In this document: piece by piece, positions 19,513-27,659 of the stretch
Numbering within the stretch: the stretch's first letter is position 1
How the letters are laid out: each line of letters begins with the position of its first letter
NCBI RefSeq assembly: GCF_002028455.1
Contig: NZ_MWUM01000001.1
Coordinates: 434,001-498,000, forward strand
Source: Zoogloea sp. LCSB751
Lineage (GTDB): Bacteria; Pseudomonadota; Gammaproteobacteria; Burkholderiales; Rhodocyclaceae
Direction of reading: 5' to 3'
Length of the DNA: 64,000 nt
The notes under the pieces: generated by a model
What the model was told of the DNA's origin: nothing
Databases searched by the model: none
The model's input: only the letters and a program-made list of their open reading frames with translations
Made by a program: the position numbers and the translations under genes

Positions 19513-20253
19513 ATGAAACAGGCCCATTGCATCTATCAGGATGAGGAGCACCGCTGGCTGGCGATTGCGCGGGATGCCAGCAAGCCCGGTTACATCATCG
19601 ATACCAACGAATATGTGGTGGTTCACGGAGAAGAAGCCCTGTTGTGCGATCCGGGCGGTATCGAGATCTTTCCGGCGGTGTTCTCCGCGCTGTCGGCGGA
19701 GTGCGATCCGACGCGCCTGGCAGGGATCTTTGCGTCCCACCAGGATCCGGACATCATTTCGTCGCTGGCCTTGTGGCTGGAGTTCAAGCCCGATCTGAAG
19801 TGCTACACGAGCTGGCTGTGGCAGAGCTTTCTGCCCCATTTCGGCGGGCAGGATTCGACCTTCGTGCCGATTCCCGATCCGGGCATGACGATCCGTCTCG
19901 ATGGTCTGGAGCTACAGGCGATCCCGGCCCATTACCTGCATTCGTCGGGTAATTTCCATCTATATGACCCGAAAGCCAAGATCCTCTTTTCGGGCGATGT
20001 CGGTGCCGCCTTGCTACCGGCAGACAACAACGACCTGTACGTGCAGGATTTCTCCCGCCACATCCGCCATGCGGAAGGCTTCCACAAGCGCTGGATGGGC
20101 TCGGACCGGGCCAAGCGTGACTGGTGCGAGCGCGTCTCCCGCCTGGAGATCGACATGCTGGTGCCGCAGCACGGGGCTATCTACCAGGGTGCCGATGTGC
20201 AGCGCTTCATCAACTGGTTTGCCGCACTGGAAGTCGGCGTGCTGCGCAGTTAA
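19513..20253 (+). CDS. ODP-type oxygen-binding di-iron protein (metallo-beta-lactamase fold)
   Basis: The 246-residue protein has the metallo-beta-lactamase fold of flavodiiron proteins without a flavodoxin domain. Metal-ligand motifs are visible: SHQDPD (H76, D78, D80), AHYLHSSGNFH (H140 and neighbours), FSGDVGA (D162) and PQHG (H220). This matches the oxygen-binding di-iron protein (ODP) family, whose Treponema denticola member binds O2 and signals to the chemotaxis kinase. It has no redox partner domain, consistent with sensing rather than O2 reduction. It follows the chemoreceptor-like gene by 8 bp. A simple metallo-hydrolase remains possible. Confidence 0.78.
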   Translation: MKQAHCIYQDEEHRWLAIARDASKPGYIIDTNEYVVVHGEEALLCDPGGIEIFPAVFSALSAECDPTRLAGIFASHQDPDIISSLALWLEFKPDLKCYTSWLWQSFLPHFGGQDSTFVPIPDPGMTIRLDGLELQAIPAHYLHSSGNFHLYDPKAKILFSGDVGAALLPADNNDLYVQDFSRHIRHAEGFHKRWMGSDRAKRDWCERVSRLEIDMLVPQHGAIYQGADVQRFINWFAALEVGVLRS

Positions 20254-20325
20254 AGTGTCGCGGCCCCGTTTGTGCGGGGCCCGCCGGCAGCCGGAGTATC
20301 GCCGCGGAACGATGGAGGTGCGGCG

Positions 20326-20712
20326 GTGTATCTGGCTCTCAAACATTTTCACATCACCTGCGTGGTGCTCAGCGGCTGTGGCTTCGCGTTGCGGGGCTGG
20401 TGGTCCCTGAGCGGCTCGCCGCTGTTGCGGGCCCGTCTGACGCGGGTCTTGCCCCATCTCGTCGATTCCTGCCTGCTGGGTAGCGCGCTTGGCCTGGCCT
20501 GGATGGCGGACCAGTATCCCTTCGTGCAAGCCTGGCTGACCGCCAAGGTGCTGGGCTTGCTTGTTTATATCGGGTTGGGGAGTGTTGCGTTGAAGGCGAC
20601 ACGCCCGCGCGGACAGCGCGCTGCTGCGTTCGTCGGTGCGCTGGCGACCCTGTCGTGGATCGTGTCGGTGGCGGTCAGCAAGAGCCCGCTGGGTTGGCTG
20701 GCCTGGTTGTGA
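20326..20712 (+). CDS. SirB2 family membrane protein
   Basis: The 128-residue protein has four hydrophobic segments and the family's N-terminal LKHFHITCVVLSG and RGWWSL, then LPHLVDSCLLGSALGLAW and WLTAKVLGLLVYIGLG. SirB2 proteins are small inner-membrane proteins of unknown biochemical role. The start is a GTG at 20326, seven bases after GGAGG (20314-20318). It is convergent with fnr, with only 12 bp between stop codons. Confidence 0.85.
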   Translation: MYLALKHFHITCVVLSGCGFALRGWWSLSGSPLLRARLTRVLPHLVDSCLLGSALGLAWMADQYPFVQAWLTAKVLGLLVYIGLGSVALKATRPRGQRAAAFVGALATLSWIVSVAVSKSPLGWLAWL

Positions 20713-20724
20713 GGCCGGCCGTCG

Positions 20725-21459
20725 TCAGGCAGCGTGGTGATTGAGCAGACGCTTCAGGCCCGGCGTGTCGAGGATGCGGATGTGCTTCTGCTGGACGGCG
20801 ACCAGGCCTTCTTCCTGAAAGCGGGAGAAGGCGCGGGACACCGTCTCGAGCTTGAGGCCCAGGTAGGAGCCGATCTCGTCGCGGGTCATGCGCAGGTGGA
20901 ATTCGGACGGCGAGAAGCCCCGGGCGGTAAAGCGCTGGGACATGTTCAGCAGGAAGGCGGCCAGGCGTTCTTCGGCGCGCATCGAGCCGAGCAGCATCAT
21001 CACGCCGTGGTCGCGGACGATCTCACGGCTCATGATCTTGTGGAACTGGTGCTGCAGGCTTTCCACCGTTCGGGACAGCTCTTCGAGCCGGTTGAACGGG
21101 ATCACGCAGACTTCGCTGTCTTCCAGTGCGATGGCGTTGCACGAATGATGCTCGGTGCTGATGCCGTCGAGGCCCAGTACTTCGCCGGTCATCTGGAAAC
21201 CCGTCACCTGGTCGCGGCCGTCCTCGAGGATCACGTCGGTCTTGAAGGAGCCGGCACGGATCGCGTAGATCGCCTCGAAGGATTCGCCCGAGCGGTAGAG
21301 GTGCTGTTGTCGCTTGATCTTGCGGCGGCTGCCGACGAGCTCGTCGAGCTGGTCGATCTCGTTGGGGTCGAGGCCGAAGGGCAGGCACAGCTCCCGCAGG
21401 TTGCACTGGGAACACGCGACCTTGATGTCCACGACCGTTACCGGAATCACCGATTTCAT
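20725..21459 (-). CDS. fnr: FNR-type oxygen-sensing transcriptional regulator
   Basis: FNR binds a 4Fe-4S cluster without oxygen, dimerises and activates anaerobic genes. The 244-residue product has the cluster ligands C16, C19, C25 and C107, the effector-domain beta-roll, and a C-terminal helix-turn-helix (TRDEIGSYLGLKLETVSRAFSRFQ) with the FNR-type E..SR specificity residues. ATG at 21459 is used; GTG (21465) and TTG (21471) are close in-frame alternatives. An FNR-like box lies upstream at 21511-21524, shared with hemN, suggesting autoregulation. Confidence 0.94.
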   Translation of the reverse strand: MKSVIPVTVVDIKVACSQCNLRELCLPFGLDPNEIDQLDELVGSRRKIKRQQHLYRSGESFEAIYAIRAGSFKTDVILEDGRDQVTGFQMTGEVLGLDGISTEHHSCNAIALEDSEVCVIPFNRLEELSRTVESLQHQFHKIMSREIVRDHGVMMLLGSMRAEERLAAFLLNMSQRFTARGFSPSEFHLRMTRDEIGSYLGLKLETVSRAFSRFQEEGLVAVQQKHIRILDTPGLKRLLNHHAA

Positions 21460-21510
21460 CTGCACGAGCAATCACCTGAACTGGAAGGTTTTACCAACGT
21501 TTGGGCCCCT

Positions 21511-21524
21511 TTGATCCACGTCAA
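21511..21524. promoter_or_regulatory. FNR box between fnr and hemN
   Basis: TTGAT-CCAC-GTCAA, one mismatch to TTGAT-N4-ATCAA. It lies 51 bp upstream of the fnr ATG and 53 bp upstream of the hemN ATG, so it could control both. Confidence 0.75.
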
Positions 21525-21577
21525 TACTGTTTTGGATCGATTCTGCGATTGTTCCGCGCAACCCACAGAAGTCCACC

Positions 21578-22972
21578 ATGAACACGACACAAAAAGACCT
21601 GATATTCGATCCCGAGCTCATTCGCAAGTTTGATGTGAATGGCCCGAGGTATACGTCGTACCCGACCGCTGATCGCTTCGTCGAGGCATTCAACTCCGAA
21701 GCCCTGAGTGACTGGCTGGGGAGACGTACCGTCGGCGGAATCGGCAAACCGCTCTCATTATACTTCCACATCCCCTTCTGCAATACGATCTGCTACTACT
21801 GCGCGTGCAACAAGATCATCACCAAGGATCATGGACGCTCGGCCAAGTATCTGGATTATCTCGAAAAAGAAGTGGACATGCAGGCGGCCAGGCTCGACGG
21901 GCCGCGGGAAGTGCTGCAGCTGCACCTGGGCGGCGGTACGCCGACCTTCCTGTCCCACGACGAATTGCGCCGCCTGATGGGGATCGTCCGCAAGCACTTT
22001 ACGTTGGTGCCGGACGGTGAGTATTCCATCGAGGTGGATCCGCGCAAGGTGGACGAGCCCACGGTTGCCCTGCTGGCCGAACTCGGCTTCAACCGCATGA
22101 GCGTCGGCATCCAGGACTTCAACCCGGACGTGCAGAAGGCGGTCAACCGTGTCCAGAGCGAGGAGGAAACCAAGCTGGTGATCGACGCGGCGCGGGCCCA
22201 TGGTTTCAAGTCGGTCAGCGTGGACCTGATCTACGGTCTGCCCAAGCAGAACGTCATCAGCTTCAACCGCACCCTCGAGCAGATCCTGGCGCTGTCGCCG
22301 GACCGCTTGTCGATTTACAACTATGCGCACCTGCCGAGCCTGTTCAAGCCCCAGCGCCGCATCGTCGACGCCCAGCTGCCGTCCGGCGAAACCAAGCTGC
22401 AGATCCTGCAACTGGCGATCCGCCGCCTGACCGAGGCAGGTTACGTGTATATCGGCATGGACCACTTCGCCAAGCCGGACGACGAGCTCACCACGGCCCA
22501 GCGCCAGGGGCGCCTGCACCGCAACTTCCAGGGTTACTCCACCTACGCGGAGTGTGACCTGCTGGCCTTCGGTGTGTCGGCGATCGGCAAGGTCGGCCCG
22601 ACCTACGCGCAGAACGTGAAGACCCTCGACGAGTACTACGACATCATCGACACCGGCCGCCTGCCGGTGCTGCGCGGCATCGAGCTGACGCCCGACGACC
22701 TGCTGCGGCGAGCCATCATCCAGGCGCTGATGTGTCACTTCGAGCTGTCTATCGAGTCCATCGAAATCGCCCATCTGATCGATTTCAACAAGTACTTTGC
22801 GGCTGAACTCGCCGACCTGCGCGAGATGGAGAAGGGCGGCCTGTTGAAGATCGACAGGCAGTGGATCACCGTGCTGCCTGCCGGCCGCATGCTGGTGCGG
22901 GCGATTGCGATGGTCTTCGACAAGTATCTGCGCGCCGACCGGGAGCGCACCCGCTACTCGAAGGTGATCTGA
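21578..22972 (+). CDS. hemN: Oxygen-independent coproporphyrinogen III oxidase
   Basis: HemN is a radical SAM enzyme that makes protoporphyrinogen IX from coproporphyrinogen III without oxygen. The 464-residue product has the cluster motif C68-x3-C72-x2-C75 in HIPFCNTICYYCACNK, the LHLGGGTPTFLS SAM motif, the GLPKQN region and the HemN C-terminal domain. Full length fits HemN rather than the shorter HemW. The FNR box upstream predicts anaerobic induction. Confidence 0.97.
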   Translation: MNTTQKDLIFDPELIRKFDVNGPRYTSYPTADRFVEAFNSEALSDWLGRRTVGGIGKPLSLYFHIPFCNTICYYCACNKIITKDHGRSAKYLDYLEKEVDMQAARLDGPREVLQLHLGGGTPTFLSHDELRRLMGIVRKHFTLVPDGEYSIEVDPRKVDEPTVALLAELGFNRMSVGIQDFNPDVQKAVNRVQSEEETKLVIDAARAHGFKSVSVDLIYGLPKQNVISFNRTLEQILALSPDRLSIYNYAHLPSLFKPQRRIVDAQLPSGETKLQILQLAIRRLTEAGYVYIGMDHFAKPDDELTTAQRQGRLHRNFQGYSTYAECDLLAFGVSAIGKVGPTYAQNVKTLDEYYDIIDTGRLPVLRGIELTPDDLLRRAIIQALMCHFELSIESIEIAHLIDFNKYFAAELADLREMEKGGLLKIDRQWITVLPAGRMLVRAIAMVFDKYLRADRERTRYSKVI

Positions 22973-23035
22973 ACTTCCGGCCGGCTGGCCGCTCCGAGAT
23001 GGGCGGGCTAGAATGCCGAGCCATGTGCTGGAACG

Positions 23036-23063
23036 CGCCCCGTGTTGTCCACGGGGCGTTTTT
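23036..23063 (+). terminator. Terminator after hemN
   Basis: CGCCCCGTG, a 5-nt loop, CACGGGGCG, then TTTTTG and further Ts. Strong rho-independent structure 63 bp after the hemN stop. Confidence 0.92.
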
Positions 23064-23167
23064 GTTTGGCAGCGATCGTCCGTCTGTGGCGGCGGACTCG
23101 CTCGTCCCACGACCGCATCCCGCCTGGCGGTGAATGTGTTTGTCCCTTGTCTGTGCAGGTTAAGTTG

Positions 23168-23875
23168 ATGCCCGAAACCGGCTATTTCGCAGTCTTCCTT
23201 ATCGGTCTGCTTGGCGGCACCCATTGTGTCGGCATGTGCGGCGGCATCGTCAGCGCGCTGACCGTGCAGCTGCCCGGCCAGCGGCGCAGTGACTGGCCTT
23301 TGCACCTGGCCTACAACGTCGGGCGGATCAGCAGCTACACGCTGGCCGGTGCGGCGATGGGGGCGATCGGCACTGTCGGGCTGCTGTTCAACGACTTGCT
23401 ACCCATCCAGCTGGCCTTGTACGTGCTTGCCAACCTGATGCTGGTGGCGCTCGGACTCTACCTGACCGGCTTCACTCTGGCCCTGTCCGGTGTCGAGCTG
23501 CTCGGCCAGAAGTTGTGGGCACGCATCCAGCCGCTGACCCGGCGCTTCCTGCCGGCGCGCAGCGTGAGCCAAGCCTTTCCGCTCGGGCTGTTGTGGGGCT
23601 TTCTGCCCTGCGGCCTGGTCTACAGTGTGCTGGCGACGGCGCTGGTGACCGGTTCGGCGGAGCGCGGTGCGGGTTTGATGCTGGCTTTCGGCCTTGGCAC
23701 GCTACCCAATCTGCTGCTCGCCGGCATGCTGCTCAAGCGCTTGCGCGACGTGGTGCGGAACCGGGCGGTGCGTACGGGCTCCGGCCTGGTGGTGCTGGCC
23801 TTCGGGGTGTATGGCCTGGTGACGACACCGACCCTCGGCAGCAATCTGTGGAATGGCGTGGTTTGCCATTTCTGA
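23168..23875 (+). CDS. TauE/SafE-type (sulfite exporter/DsbD-like) membrane protein
   Basis: The 235-residue protein has about six membrane segments and the motif GTHCVGMCGGIV near the N-terminus, with a matching LLWGFLPCGLVYSVL in the second half. This pattern is typical of the SafE-like branch found beside copper ATPases and cbb3 oxidase assembly genes. The cysteine/histidine motifs suggest metal or thiol chemistry at the membrane; the substrate is unknown. The ATG at 23168 starts the conserved region. It is followed by usp and copA in one direction. Confidence 0.82.
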   Translation: MPETGYFAVFLIGLLGGTHCVGMCGGIVSALTVQLPGQRRSDWPLHLAYNVGRISSYTLAGAAMGAIGTVGLLFNDLLPIQLALYVLANLMLVALGLYLTGFTLALSGVELLGQKLWARIQPLTRRFLPARSVSQAFPLGLLWGFLPCGLVYSVLATALVTGSAERGAGLMLAFGLGTLPNLLLAGMLLKRLRDVVRNRAVRTGSGLVVLAFGVYGLVTTPTLGSNLWNGVVCHF

Positions 23876-23900
23876 GTCTTTCTGGAAGGCGGAGTGAGTC

Positions 23901-24326
23901 ATGAAAATCCTGCTGGCCGTCGATGATTCTCCGGTAGCCCAGCGCGTCGTCGATCAGGTGATCACCCTGGCGGATCAACTGAAGAGCGTGCCGGAAGTGC
24001 ATGTGCTGTATGTGCATCCGCCGATTCCCATCGAGTTCGCGACCCGCCACGTAGCCCGCGAGGCCCTGGATGCCTATTACCGCGACGAGGGGGAGGGGGT
24101 GCTCAAGGTGCCGCTGGCCCGCCTCAAGGCGGCGGGGTTGCCAGTGACGCCGCATATCCACGTGGGCCAGCCGGCCGATGTGGTGCTCCATCGAGCGGCC
24201 GAGCTCAAGTGCGATTACCTGTGCCTCGGTCGCCATGGCCGCAGCGTGGTGGCCGATCTGTTCGTCGGTTCGGTCGCGACACGGGTGCTGCAGCGGGCCA
24301 CGCTACCCGTGCTGCTGGTGGGCTGA
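23901..24326 (+). CDS. Universal stress protein family (UspA-like)
   Basis: The 141-residue protein has the UspA fold: MKILLAVDDSPVAQRVVDQV at the N-terminus and the ATP-binding-type GRHGRSVVADLFVGSVATRVLQRA near the end (pattern G-x2-G-x9-G-S/T). It lies between the TauE-like gene (25 bp) and copA (12 bp), likely one operon. Usp proteins next to FNR-linked genes are common under low oxygen; the direct role is unknown. Confidence 0.92.
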   Translation: MKILLAVDDSPVAQRVVDQVITLADQLKSVPEVHVLYVHPPIPIEFATRHVAREALDAYYRDEGEGVLKVPLARLKAAGLPVTPHIHVGQPADVVLHRAAELKCDYLCLGRHGRSVVADLFVGSVATRVLQRATLPVLLVG

Positions 24327-24338
24327 AGGACCTTTGCG

Positions 24339-26744
24339 ATGGGGCACGAGTCAGGTACGCGTTACGACCTGCCGGTCTCCGGAATGAGCTGCGCGGCCTG
24401 TGCGACGCGGCTCGAAAAGGTCCTCAACCGATTGCCCGGTATCCGCGCCGAGGTCAATTTCGGCACCGGCAAGGCGCGGCTGGCCGCCGGGCCCGATGGG
24501 GCCGGTGCACCGGACATCCTGGCGGCGATCCACAAGGCGGGTTTCGATGTAGCGCCGCAAACGCTGCAACTGAGCCTGTCCGGCATGAGCTGTGCCGCCT
24601 GCGCGGCGCGTATCGAGAAGGTCGTCAATCGCCTGCCCGGGGTGGAGGGCAGTGTCAATTTCGCCGCGGAAACCGCGCGCGTCCGCTATGTGCCAGGGCT
24701 GTCCGAGCCGGCGGCGATCATCGCGGCGATCCACAAGGCCGGCTTCACTGCGACCCCCGTCATCGCCCGCGACCGCGAGGCCGACAAGCAGCGCAAGGAG
24801 GCCGAGTTCCGCGCCGAGTTGCGGCTGTTTTGGATCTCGGCGCTGCTCAGTGCGCCCTTCCTGGTCCAGATGATCGGCATGTTCTCCGGCGGGCTGGACG
24901 CCTCTGCCCACCACGCGGAGTGGCTGCCACGCTGGCTGCAGAGCCTGCTGGCGACCCCGGTGCAGTTCTGGATCGGGCGGCGTTTCTACAAGGGCGCCTG
25001 GTCGTCCCTGCGCGGAGGGGGTGCCAACATGGATGTGCTGGTGGCGCTGGGCACCAGTGTCGCATACTTCTTCAGCCTGGTCGTGGTGGTGTTCGATCGC
25101 CACGATCTGCACGTGTATTTCGAGGCCTCGGCCAGCATCATCACGCTGGTGTTGCTCGGCAAGTTGCTGGAAGCGCGGGCACGGGCGCGTACTTCGGCGG
25201 CCATCGAGGCGCTGCTGCGTCTGCAGCCGCCCACCGCCTGGGTCGAGCAGGATGGCGCATTGCAGGAGGTTCCGGTCGAGCGCGTCGTGGCGGGCACAGT
25301 CTTCGTGCTGCGTGCCGGCGATTCGGTGCCGGTGGATGGCGAGGTGTTGAGCGGTGAATCGTCGGCCGACGAGGCGATGCTGACCGGCGAGAGCGTGCCG
25401 GTGCCCAAAAAGACCGGCGACAAGGTTTTCGCGGCGACCGTCAATGGCGATGGCGTGCTGCGCTGCCGGGCCACCGGGGTCGGCACCGAGACGCTGCTGG
25501 CCGGCATCGTGCGTCTCGTCGAGCAGGCCCAGGGCGGCAAGCCGGCCGTGCAGAAACTGGCGGACCGCATCGCTGCGATCTTCGTGCCGACGGTGGTCGC
25601 GGTCGCCGTGCTGACCTTTGCCGCGTGGTGGTGGCTGGGCGGCGAGCTGGCGCCGGCCCTTGTCAATGCGGTGGCGGTGCTGGTGATCGCCTGTCCCTGT
25701 GCGCTGGGTCTGGCCACGCCGACCGCGGTGATGGTCGGGACCGGGCAGGGCGCCCGCGCCGGCATCCTGGTGCGCAACGCCGAGGCGCTGGAACTGGCCG
25801 AGAAGATTGCCGTGCTGGCGGTGGACAAGACCGGCACGCTGACCGAGGGACGCCCGGCAGTGCTGGATGTTCGCCCGCTGGAGGGCGTGGCGGCGAACGA
25901 CTTGCTGGCTGTCGCGGCGGCGGTCGAGCAGGCCAGCCACCATCCGTTGGCCAAGGCTGTCGTTGCTGCGGCGCAGGCTGCCGGCCTGCAGTGGAGCCTG
26001 GCCGACGCGGTACAAACGAGCGGCGGCAAGGGCGTCAGCGGTCGTGTCGATGGGCGCGAGGTGTGGATCGGCTCGCCGGAGTTCCTGGCCGGGCAGGGGG
26101 CAGAGCTGCCGGCCAAGGTGCTGCAGCCCCTGCTCGATGCGGCCTTGACGCCGGTTGGCGTGGCGGTCGACGGGCAGCCTTGGGGCGCGCTGGGGCTGGC
26201 CGATCCGCTACGCGCCAGTTCCCGGGCAGCGGTGGCGCGCCTGCAGGCGCTCGGCGTGCGGGTCGTGATGCTGACCGGCGATCATCCGGCGGTGGCGGCG
26301 CGCATCGCGGCGGAAGCCGGCATCGGCGAATACCGCGCCCAGGTGCTGCCGGGCGAGAAGGCTGCGGCGGTGGAGGCCCTGCGCGGCAGCGGCCGCGTGG
26401 CGATGGTCGGCGATGGCATCAACGATGCGCCGGCGCTGGCGGCGGCGGATGTGTCATTCGCGATCGGAGCGGGTTCCGACGTGGCCATCGAGGCGGCCGA
26501 CCTGACGCTGGTGCGCAACGACCTGAACAGCGTGGCCGACGCGATCTCCCTGTCGCGGACGACGCTCGGCAAAATCCGCCAGAATCTGTTCTTTGCCTTC
26601 ATCTACAACGTGCTGGGCATTCCTGCCGCGGCGCTGGGCTTGCTCAATCCGGTGATCGCCGGTGCGGCGATGGCCATGAGTTCGGTGTCGGTGGTCAGCA
26701 ACTCCCTGTTGCTGCGGCGCTGGCGCCCGGGAAAATCCGACTGA
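24339..26744 (+). CDS. copA: Copper-translocating P1B-type ATPase
   Basis: The 801-residue product has two N-terminal metal-binding HMA domains (both with GMSCAAC), eight predicted membrane segments, the TGES phosphatase motif, the membrane CPC metal site (IACPCALGLATP, near residue 450), DKTGTLTEG phosphorylation site (near 495), HHPLAKAV and GDGINDAPAL. This set is diagnostic for Cu(I)-exporting ATPases. Next to fnr, hemN and a SafE-like gene it may supply copper for cbb3 oxidase (CcoI role) rather than detoxify. A copper chaperone gene follows after 11 bp. Confidence 0.95.
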   Translation: MGHESGTRYDLPVSGMSCAACATRLEKVLNRLPGIRAEVNFGTGKARLAAGPDGAGAPDILAAIHKAGFDVAPQTLQLSLSGMSCAACAARIEKVVNRLPGVEGSVNFAAETARVRYVPGLSEPAAIIAAIHKAGFTATPVIARDREADKQRKEAEFRAELRLFWISALLSAPFLVQMIGMFSGGLDASAHHAEWLPRWLQSLLATPVQFWIGRRFYKGAWSSLRGGGANMDVLVALGTSVAYFFSLVVVVFDRHDLHVYFEASASIITLVLLGKLLEARARARTSAAIEALLRLQPPTAWVEQDGALQEVPVERVVAGTVFVLRAGDSVPVDGEVLSGESSADEAMLTGESVPVPKKTGDKVFAATVNGDGVLRCRATGVGTETLLAGIVRLVEQAQGGKPAVQKLADRIAAIFVPTVVAVAVLTFAAWWWLGGELAPALVNAVAVLVIACPCALGLATPTAVMVGTGQGARAGILVRNAEALELAEKIAVLAVDKTGTLTEGRPAVLDVRPLEGVAANDLLAVAAAVEQASHHPLAKAVVAAAQAAGLQWSLADAVQTSGGKGVSGRVDGREVWIGSPEFLAGQGAELPAKVLQPLLDAALTPVGVAVDGQPWGALGLADPLRASSRAAVARLQALGVRVVMLTGDHPAVAARIAAEAGIGEYRAQVLPGEKAAAVEALRGSGRVAMVGDGINDAPALAAADVSFAIGAGSDVAIEAADLTLVRNDLNSVADAISLSRTTLGKIRQNLFFAFIYNVLGIPAAALGLLNPVIAGAAMAMSSVSVVSNSLLLRRWRPGKSD

Positions 26745-26755
26745 AAGGACGAACG

Positions 26756-26962
26756 ATGGAAAACGTGGTGATCAAGGTGGGCGGCATGAGCTGCCAGGGC
26801 TGTGTGAAGAACGTGACCGGCGCGCTGTCCGCGACGCCGGGTGTGGTCAGCGTGGAGGTTTCCCTGGAGCAGGGCGAGGCGCGGGTCAGCTACGACCCGG
26901 CCAAAGTGTCGGCCAACGCGCTGCGCACGGTGATCGAGGACGCCGGCTTCGACTCGGATTGA
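26756..26962 (+). CDS. copZ: Copper chaperone, HMA domain protein
   Basis: The 68-residue protein is a single heavy-metal-associated domain with GMSCQGCV (C-x2-C) near residues 10-16 and the family end ALRTVIEDAGFD. It probably hands Cu(I) to the ATPase encoded 11 bp upstream. Confidence 0.92.
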   Translation: MENVVIKVGGMSCQGCVKNVTGALSATPGVVSVEVSLEQGEARVSYDPAKVSANALRTVIEDAGFDSD

Positions 26963-27007
26963 GCGCTTTCCGTCATAAGGGTTTGTCCCAGCGTCACAAG
27001 GCTCACT

Positions 27008-27013
27008 TATAAT
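27008..27013 (+). promoter_or_regulatory. -10 element of the ppa promoter
   Basis: TATAAT 38 bp before the ppa ATG. The nearest -35-like hexamer, TTGTCC at 26983-26988, is 19 bp away, so the -35 assignment is weak. Confidence 0.55.
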
Positions 27014-27051
27014 GCTGAGCTGTCTTATATCTAATAACGGGAGGTAGTGAT

Positions 27052-27579
27052 ATGGGTTTCGATCAGGTCAAGGCCGGTAAGGACGTTCCGAACGACATCA
27101 ACGTGATCATCGAGATCTCCGCTCAAGGCGATCCGATCAAGTTCGAAGTGGACAAGGACAGCGGTGCCGTCTTCGTTGACCGCTTCATGGGCACCTCCAT
27201 GCGCTATCCGATCAACTACGGCTACGTGCCGCACACCGTTGCTGGCGACGGCGACCCGGTGGACGTGCTGGTCGTGACCCCCTTCCCGCTGCAGCCGGGC
27301 GTGGTCATCCGTGCCCGTCCCGTCGGCGTGCTGAAGATGGAAGACGAAGGCGGCGTGGATGCCAAGGTCGTCGCCGTGCCGGTGTCCAAGCTGACCCCGC
27401 TGTACGACAAGGTCCAGACCATCGACGATCTGCCCGAGCTGCTGATGAAGCAGACCGTGCACTTCTTCGAGCACTACAAGGATCTCGAGCCGGGCAAGTG
27501 GGTCAAGGTGACCGGCTGGGGCTCCGTCGAAGACGCCAAGAAGGAAATCCTCGACGGCCTGGCTGCTGCTGCCAAGTAA
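27052..27579 (+). CDS. ppa: Inorganic pyrophosphatase (family I)
   Basis: Soluble PPase hydrolyses pyrophosphate and drives biosynthesis. The 175-residue product has [23 protein letters not shown], the signature DGDPVDVLV with metal-binding aspartates, and [20 protein letters not shown] precedes the ATG. It is a single-gene unit with a terminator 22 bp after the stop. Confidence 0.97.
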   Translation: MGFDQVKAGKDVPNDINVIIEISAQGDPIKFEVDKDSGAVFVDRFMGTSMRYPINYGYVPHTVAGDGDPVDVLVVTPFPLQPGVVIRARPVGVLKMEDEGGVDAKVVAVPVSKLTPLYDKVQTIDDLPELLMKQTVHFFEHYKDLEPGKWVKVTGWGSVEDAKKEILDGLAAAAK

Positions 27580-27601
27580 GCGCCTGCCTGCTTTGATGGA
27601 T

Positions 27602-27633
27602 AAAGGCCCGCGTCATGCGGGCCTTTGTTTTTT
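27602..27633 (+). terminator. Terminator after ppa
   Basis: AAAGGCCCGC, a 5-nt loop, GCGGGCCTTT, then GTTTTTT. It separates ppa from the convergent flavoprotein gene. Confidence 0.94.
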
Positions 27634-27659
27634 GGGGCTTTCGTTTGTCGCGACGCCCG

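Noticed and set aside
23168..26962. Acquired heavy-metal resistance island
   Set aside because: Same base composition as neighbours, no mobility genes, and the set (fnr, hemN, SafE-like, usp, copper ATPase) fits core microaerobic respiration.
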